NCBI GenBank assembly: GCA_014843695.1
Contig: CM026398.1
Coordinates: 16,542,664 to 16,606,663 of the forward strand
Length of the DNA stretch: 64,000 nt
Source: Archivesica marissinica
Taxonomy: Eukaryota; Mollusca; Bivalvia; Venerida; Vesicomyidae
Reading direction: 5' to 3'
Below, in pieces: positions 10,876 through 19,800 of the stretch. The notes under the pieces were generated by a model. It did not search any database. It was given only the letters and a program-made list of their open reading frames with translations, and was not told where the DNA came from. The stretch's first letter is position 1. Each line of letters begins with the position of its first letter. Both the position numbers and the translations under genes were made by a program.

Positions 10876-13800
10876 GTAAGCAATTTAGACCCACGGTAAG
10901 GAACATAGACACTTTGTGTAAATTACGTGTTACGTAGACACTTGGTAATGGATGTAGACACTTGGTAAGGAATGTAGATACTTGGTAAGGAATGTAGACA
11001 CTTGTTAATGAATGTAGATACTTGGTTAGGAATGTAGACACTTGGTTAGGAATGTAGAAACTTGGTAAGCAATTTAGACCCACGGTAAGGAACATAGACA
11101 CTTTGTGTAAATTACGTGTTACGTAGACACTTGGTAATGGATGTAGATACTTGTTAATGAATGTAGACACTTGGTAAGGAATGTAGACACTTTGTAATTC
11201 ATGTAGACACTTGGTAAGGAATGTAGATACTTGGTAATGAATGTAGACACTTGGTAAGGAATGTAGACACTTTGTAATTCATGTAGACACTTGGTTAGGA
11301 ATGTAGACACTTGGTAAGGAATGTAGACACTTGGTAATGGATGTAGATACTTGGTAATGGATGTAGATACTTGGTAATGAATGTAGATACTTGGTAATGA
11401 ATGTAGACACTTCGTAAGGAATGTAGACACTTTGTAATGCATGTAGACACTTGGTTAGGAATGTAGACAATTGGTAAGGAATGTAGACACTTGGTAAGGA
11501 AGGTAGATACTTGGTAAGGAACGTAGATACTTGGTTAGGAATGTAGACACTTTGTAAGGAATGTAGACACTTGGTTAGGAATGTAGACACTTGGTTAGGA
11601 ATGTAGACACTTGGTAATGAATGTAGGCACTTGGTAAGGAATGTAAACACTTTGTAATAAATGTAAACACTTTGTAATAAATGTAGACACTTGGTTAGGA
11701 ATGTAGACACTTTGTAAGGAATGTAGACACTTGGTAAGGAATGTAGACACTTGGTAAGGAATGTAGACACTTTGTAATGAATGTAGACACTTGGTAAAGA
11801 ATGTAGATACTTGGTAAGGAAGGTAGACACTTGGTAAGGAATGTAGACACTTGGTAAGGTAAGGAATGTAGACACTTGGTAAGGAATGCAGACACTTGGT
11901 AAGGAATGCAGACACTTGGTAAGGAGTGTCTACTTGGTAAGGAATGTAGACATTTGGTAAGGAATGTAGACACTTGGTAAGGAATGTAGACACTTGGTAA
12001 GGAATGCAGACACTTTGTAAGGAATGTAGAAATTTGGTAAGGAATGCAGACACTTGGTAAGGAATGCAGACACTTTGTAAGGAATGCAGACACTTGGTAA
12101 GGAATGTAGAAACTTGGTAAGGAATGCAGACACTTTGTAAGGAATGCAGACAATTTGTAATGAATGTAGACACTTGGTAAGGAATGCAGACACTTTGTAA
12201 GGAATGCAGACACTTGGTAAGGAATGTAGAAACTTGGTAAGGAATGCAGACCCATTGTAAGGAATGCAGACACTTTGTAAGGAATGTAGACACTTGGTAC
12301 GGAATGCAGACACTTTGTAAGGAATGCAGACACTTTGTAAGGAATGTAGAAACTTGGTAAGGAATGCAGACACTTGGTAAGGAATGCAGACACTTTGTAA
12401 GGAATGCAGACACTTTGTAAGGATGTAGACACTTTGTAAGGAATGCAGACACTTGGTAAGGAATGTAGACACTTGGTAAGAAGCATCAACATAAGGTTTA
12501 TGTACAATTCAATATTGCAGGTAGAAGATTGATGAATGTTTGAATGTATATGTACTTGATTTACCAATGACAAACTCAATTTACATCTAACTTACCCTGA
12601 TATGTTATGTAAACTTGATAATCGTAATTTCATCTACAGTCAAACCTGTCTTAAATGGCCAGCCAAGGGAATCACAGAAAGTGGCTGCTTAGTGCAGGTG
12701 GCTGCTTAATAGAGGTCAAATGTATAGTAAAACAACATATTGTGAATCTTGAAACTGACTGCTTAATACAGGTTGGCTGCTTAATAGAGGTGACCACTAA
12801 CTCAGATTTGACTGTATATATGTAGAGGATGTAAGTAAGCAAGACACTTCATAATGTATGTAGAACATTTCAACAGCTTTAGTGAATTTATTAACTCAGT
12901 AATAGTAGAATGTTTCTGTGACCACCATTGTCGTATGTATTGTGGGTTTTTTTCAGGTTGCTTTGAATTTCAAGAAATATGTCCAGCCAATTAATAGTGG
13001 AGAAGGTAACATTATGTTTAATTTAGAAAAAACAAAAAAAAAAAACAAAAAATAGTGGAGAAGGTAACATTATGTTTAATTTATAGTGGAGAAGGTAACA
13101 TTATGTTAAATAGTGGAGAAGGTAACATTATGTTTAATTTAATAGTGGAGAAGTAACATTATGTTTAATTTAATAGTGGAGAAGGTAACATTAAAAAAAA
13201 AACAAAAAAAAAAACAATTATAGTGGAGAAGGTAACATTATGTTTAATTTAGTAGTGGAGAAGGTAACATTATGTTTAATTTAATAGTGGAGAATGTAAC
13301 ATTATGTTTAATTTAATAGTGGAGAAGGTAACATTATGTTTAATTTAATAGTGGAGAAGGTAACATTATGTTTAATTTAATAGTGGAGAAGGTAACATTA
13401 TGTTTAGTGGAGAAGGTAACATTATGTTTAATTTGCCCTGCTGCTATAAGCAGGGAGCAGACGAAGAGCCCAGGAAGCATAGTTTCCTTCCGAGGGTTAA
13501 AACTGTTATAAGCTCGGAATAAAGCGAAGCATTTGTCAGATAATTAAGATTTCTACATGTTGTCGGATCTTGTTGTTTACATTTTGTTGGATCTTGTTGT
13601 TTACATGTTGTCAGATCATGTTGTTTACATGTTGTCGGATCCTGTTGTTTACATGTTGTCGGATCTTGTTGTTTACATGTTGTCGGATCTTGTTGTTTAC
13701 ATGTTGTCAGATCATGTTGTTTACATGTTGTCGGATCCTGTTGTTTACATGATGTCACATTCTGTCTGTTGTTTACATGTTGTCGGATCCTGTTGTTTAC

Positions 13801-16800
13801 ATGTTGTCACATCTTGTTGTTTACATGTTGTAGCATCTTGTTGTTTATATGTTGTCGGATCTTGTTGTTTACATGTTGTCACATCTTGTTGTTTACATGT
13901 TGTAGCATCTTGTTTACATGTTGTCGGATCTTGTTGTTTACATGTTGTCGGATCTTGTTGTTTACATGTTGTAGCATCTTGTTGTTTACATGTTGTCGGA
14001 TCTTGTTGTTTACATGTTGTCGGATCTTGTTGTTTACATGTTGTCGGATCCTGTTGTTTACATGTTGTCGGATTCTGTTGTTTACATGATGTCACATTCT
14101 GCCTGTTGTTTACATGTTGTCGGATCCTGTTGTTTACATGTTGTCACATCTTGTTGTTTACATGTTGTAGCATCTTGTTGTTTACATGTTGTCAGATCTT
14201 GTTGTTTATATGTTGTCGGATCTTGTTGTTTACATGTTGTCACATCTTGTTGTTTACATGTTGTAGCATCTTGTTGTTTACATGTTGTCGGATCTTGTTG
14301 TTTACATGTTGTCGGATCTTGTTGTTTACATGTTGTCGGATCTTGTTGTTTACATGTTGTCACATCTTGTTGTTTACATGTTGTAGCATCTTGTTGTTTA
14401 CATGTTGTCGGATCTTGTTGTTTACATGTCACATCTTGTTGTTTACATGTTGTCACATCTTGTTGTTTACATGTTACATCTTGTTGTTTACATGTTGTCG
14501 GATCTTCATGTTTACATGTTGTCACATCCTGTTGTTTACATGTTGTCACATTCTGCCTGTTGTTTACATGTTATCAGATCTTGTTGTTTACATGTTGTCA
14601 GATCTCTGTGTTTATGTTTTAGCTACTGTGAGTGATACTAAGAAACTATGGAAGAACATCGAGCCACATTTAAAGAAGGCTTTGCACACGCTCTACTTGC
14701 GAGAAGTGTCGAGTTCCCAGTGGGAGAGGTACCAAAATGAGCTGGACACCGCAGACAGTGGTCTACAAGGTCTGTTGAATATGTGCACACATATATGTAG
14801 CACTTCCCGAGTTCATGTGTTACACATCCGAGTACATTTATGACATATCCAAGTTCATAGTGAAGTTGCAGTGGCCTTGCAAGTTCAAATCTTAGCTTAC
14901 GTCTATATATTTAACCCTTAACCTGCCAATCACGACTAAAGTCGCGTTTGCAAACACCATAGAGCCAGGTCAGACTGCACATTCTGATCTGGCTCTATGC
15001 TGTTTACTATTTGGATAGTGGAGCTAAAACACTTGTCTGAATAGTAAACAACATAGATCCTGATCATACACGGCGTTATGCCATTCTGTCCAATTTATTC
15101 GGTAGGTTACGGGTTAAGATTAACATCAGCGTTATGTATGTAGTGTGGCATCTGTTAAATATCTCCCCATGCTATTAGTAAGAGTTGTTATCATAATAAA
15201 CGTTTGTTATTGCTAGGCGATGTTGCCGTTGTAATGCTGGTTGAAGCTCGGCATATGTGTGTGTACTTTGCACAGTGCCCACAATGCCCTGCCCTGCCGT
15301 TGTAATGTGGATTGAAGCTTGGCATATGTGTGTGTACTATGCACAGTGCCCACAATGCCCTGCCTTGCCATTGTAATGTGGGTTGAAACTCGGCATATGT
15401 GTGTGTACTTTGCACAGTACCCACAATGCCCTGCGTTACCGTTGTAATTTGGGTTGAAACTCGGCATATATGTGTGTACTTTGCACAATGCCCTGCCTTG
15501 CCGTTGTAATGTTGGTTGAAGCTTGGCATATGTGTGTGTACTTTTCAGTGCCCACAATGCCCTGCGTTGCCGTTGTAATGTGGGTTGAAGCTCGGCATAT
15601 ATGTGTGTACTTTGCAGTGCCCACAATCCCTGCCATCATGCCCGGGTATGACTGAGAGCAGTCACAAGAGATGGATTTAAGATCGTTTACTGCTTGTCAA
15701 TGCACAAAATTATATTTGAGGATGTGCAGATAGTGCAAATAGATTTGCTGTGCATGTATCTTGGCATGGGGCCTCTCTTGGTTGTAATATAAACCCGTGT
15801 TTTAATTTTAATACAGGAATAAACATTAAGTAGTGGCCCCGTGGCCGAGTTGTTGAATTCGATATCTTGCCCCTCACCGCTGTAGGTTCGAATCCCATTG
15901 AGGGTGTGGAATTCTTTCATGTGAGGAAGCTATCCCAGCTGGCTTGCGGAAGGAAGGTAGGTGGTTCTACCCAGGTCCTCCCCCTCCAATAATAGTGTAT
16001 GACCTAAGCAGTTGATGCGACCTTAAACACTTAAAACAACAAACATTAAAGAAGTATTTTTGTGTTTAGGTTTATCACACAGATCCCGTGTGGAACTGCC
16101 GTTTTACTCCAAATATCTCCTGATCGCTGCCTACCTGGCATCCTACAACCCGGCCAAGTCAGACAGGAAGTTCTTTGCTAAGCATTCTGGGAAACGCAAC
16201 AAAAAAACTCCACATACCAGTAAGACAGAAAGGGTAAGAATTTTATTAAATGGAACGGAAACAATTATATTAAAATGATGGTAATATTAGACATTTTACA
16301 TTTGTTATGCTTTTATACATTTTATATTTGTTTTGCTTTTCGAATTTGTAGTTTCCACTTCTTGTGTTTGCAGTAGAGATCTGGTATACATTTGTAGTTT
16401 CCACTTCTTGTATTTGCAGTAGATTGCTTGTATACATTTGTAGTTTCCACTTCTTGTGTTTGCAGTAGAGATCTGGTATACATTTGTAGTTTCCACTTCT
16501 TGTGTTTGCAGTAGAGATCTGGTATACATTTGTAGTTTCCACTTCTTGTGTTTGCAGTAGAGATCTGGTATACATTTGTAGTTTCCACTTCTTGTGTTTG
16601 CAGTAGAGATCTGGTATACATTTGTAGTTTCCACTTCTTGTATTTGCAGTAGATTGCTTGTATACATTTGTAGTTTCCACTTCTTGTGTTTGCAGTAGAG
16701 ATCTGGTATACATTTGTAGTTTCCACTTCTTGTGTTTGCAGTAGAGATCTGGTATACATTTGTAGTTTCCACTTCTTGTGTTTGCAGTAGAGATCTGGTA

Positions 16801-19800
16801 TACATTTGTAGTTTCCACTTCTTGTGGTTGCAGTAGAGATCTGGTATACATTTGTAGTTTCCACTCTTGTGGTTGCAGTAGAGAGCTGGTATACATTTGT
16901 AGTTTCCACTTCTTGTGGTTGCAGTAGAGAGCTGGTATACATTTGTAGTTTCCACTTCTTGTGGTTGCAGTAGAGAGCTGGTATACATTTGTAGTTTCCA
17001 CTTCTTGTGTTTGCAGTAGAGAGCTGGTATACATTTGTAGTTTCCACTTCTTGTGGTTGCAGTAGAGATCTGGTATACATTTGTAGTTTCCACTTCTTGT
17101 GGTTGCAGTAGAGATCTGGTATACATTTGTAGTTTCTACTTCTTGTGGTTGCAGTAGAGATCTGGTATACATTTGTAGTTTCCACTTCTTGTGTTTGCAG
17201 TAGAGATCTGGTATACATTTGTAGTTTCCACTTCTTGTGGTTGCAGTAGAGAGCTGGTATACATTTGGTTTAACCATGTATGTTTATTAGTTTATACAAA
17301 TTTATTTAAGCTCGATTGCGAAACAAGTTCTTATAACTTATATTAATCACTCTCGAGACCTCATTCCTGATGGAATCCGTCGCCACGAGAGAGATAGAGA
17401 AGAGGCAACGTGGAATTTAAATGCCTTGCCGAAGGGCACATTCGTAATGGCTCCAATGGGGCTCGAACTCCGGACCTTTCGCACCTGAAGCGAACGCGCA
17501 TCATCATGTATGTTTATTGTTATGATTAGGATATGTGTGATGTACAAACTTGCTTCGCAATCGTTGTAAAATAAATAAAGTTTTAAAAAAAAAAAAATTC
17601 ACAAATGATGTTGATGTTATGATGTTTTTTCATTGATAGACCAGTAATCACGTCCTTGGACCGAAGCCGTTTGCACTTGACAGACTGATGGCAATCTTCT
17701 ACTCGATAGTGGAAGGACGAGTGGCACCCACTGCACATATCTTCATGCAGGTATAAATACAGTCAATCCTGTGATAGTGGAAGGACGAGTGGCACCCACT
17801 GCACATATCTTCATGCAGGTATAAATACAGTCAATCCTGTGATAGTGAAAGGACGAGTGGCACCCACTGCACATATCTTCATGCAGGTATAAATACAGTC
17901 AATCCTGTGATAGTGGAAGGACGAGTGGCACCCACTGCACATATCTTCATGCAGGTATAAATACAGTCAATCCTGTGTTAGTGGTCACCTCTATTAAGCG
18001 TGGAAGTCGTGATAGCGCACTGGATGCGCATCGCGTTCGCTTCAGGTGCGAAAGGTCCAGAGTTCGAGCTCCGCTGAAGCCGTTACGATTGTGCCCTTAG
18101 GCAAAGCATTTAAATTCCACATGCCTCTTCTCTCTCCCTGGTGACAATGGATTCCATCAGGAACGAGATCTTGAGAGTGATTAATATTAGTTGTAAGAAC
18201 TTGTTTCACAATTGAGCTAAAATAAATTTGTATAAACCTCTATTAAGCAGCCAACCTGCATTAAGCAGCCACCTTTCAGGTTCCCAATATGTTGTTTTAT
18301 TATAAAGTTGACCTCTATTAAGCAGCCACCTTTGCTAAGCAGCCACTTTCTGTGATCCCCTTGACTGCATAAGTCTCAGTTGTATCTCGATATCTCACTC
18401 TTCTTATAGGCAGGTACTGGATCAGTCGATCAGCTCATTATATCTCACCGACTTACACAGTTGTAATACAGCGCTATCTTCTAACACCCAGCTGCTGTTC
18501 CAATGTTGTAGTCGCCCTGAAAAGTACATAACATATGCTTTAAAGTCATGTCATGCAAATCAGCTTTACCTAAGAATAATGTCATGCAAATCAGCTTTAC
18601 CTAAGAATAATGTCATGCAAATCAGCTTTACCTAAGAATAATGTCATGCAAATCAGCTTTACCTAAGAATAAAGTCATGCAAATCAGCTTTACCTAAGAA
18701 TAATGTCCCAAACACACCAAAAAACACAAACACACCAAAAAAGTCATGCAAATCAGCTTTACCTAAGAATAATGTCCTGCAAATCAGCTTTACCTAAGAA
18801 TAATGTCATGCAAATCAGCTTTACCTAAGAATAATGTCATGCAAATCAGCTTTACCTAAGAATAATGTCATGCAAATCAGCTTTACCTAAGAATAATGTC
18901 ATGCAAATCAGCTTTACCTAAGAATAATGTCATGCAAATCAGCTTTACCTAAGAATATTATTTCTAACTTATAGACGGCCCAGTGGTTAACAAGTCGGAC
19001 TGCGAATCCAGGAATCGCAGGTTTGCGAAGCCAGGAATCGCAGGTTTGCGAAGCCAGGAATCGCAGGTTCAATCCCTCGTATGACCCTAATAATAGTAAC
19101 AGTCTTTCAGATAGGACTATCAACCGAGATCACTGCACATGTGAAAGAACCAGGGATGCATCTGGAATTTTAACATCTTCTGTATCTTGTTCTATCCTCG
19201 ATTATTAAAATAGTTCTGGAGCGGGGCGACGATAAAATCAATGATTTCAACACATTTTCGGTCATGTTTCTTTTGTAGCATGCATGTTAAATATCCAATC
19301 ATCAAATAAAGTAAGATAATAGGTTAGATTTGCCTGATGGAAGTAGTTACCTCCCTTATATTGCCAGATATATCTAATGATTGTGTAAAGGGAGATAATC
19401 ATAGTTAGATTTGCCTGATGGAAGTAGTTACCTCCCTTATATTGCCAGATATATCTAATGATTGTGTAAAGGGAGATAATCATAGTTAGATTTGCCTGAT
19501 GGAAGTAGTTACCTCCCTTATATTGCCAGATATATCTAATGATTGTGTAAAGGGAGATAATCATAGTTAGATTTGCCTGATGGAAGTAGTTACCTCCCTT
19601 ATATTGCCAGATATATCTAATGATTGTGTAAAGGGAGATAATCATAGTTAGATTTGCCTGATGGAAGTAGGTACCTCCTTTATATTGCCAGATATATCTA
19701 ATGATTGTGTAAAGGGAGATAATCATAGTTAGATTTGCCTGATGGAAGTGGTTACCTTCTTTATATTGCCAGATATATCTTAATGATTGTGTAAAGGGAG

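Noticed and set aside
13557..14843. 428-codon open frame on the + strand
   Set aside because: It is the 24-bp minisatellite (unit divisible by 3) reading into the true ORC5 exon at 14623. Only the part after the splice acceptor is gene.
16270..17277. 335-codon minus-strand frame with [12 protein letters not shown] repeats
   Set aside because: A 46-bp array open in several frames at once, with no codon bias or conservation between frames; an artefact.
18540..18957. CRISPR-like array of regularly spaced repeats
   Set aside because: The whole unit repeats without unique spacers and the context is a eukaryotic intron.
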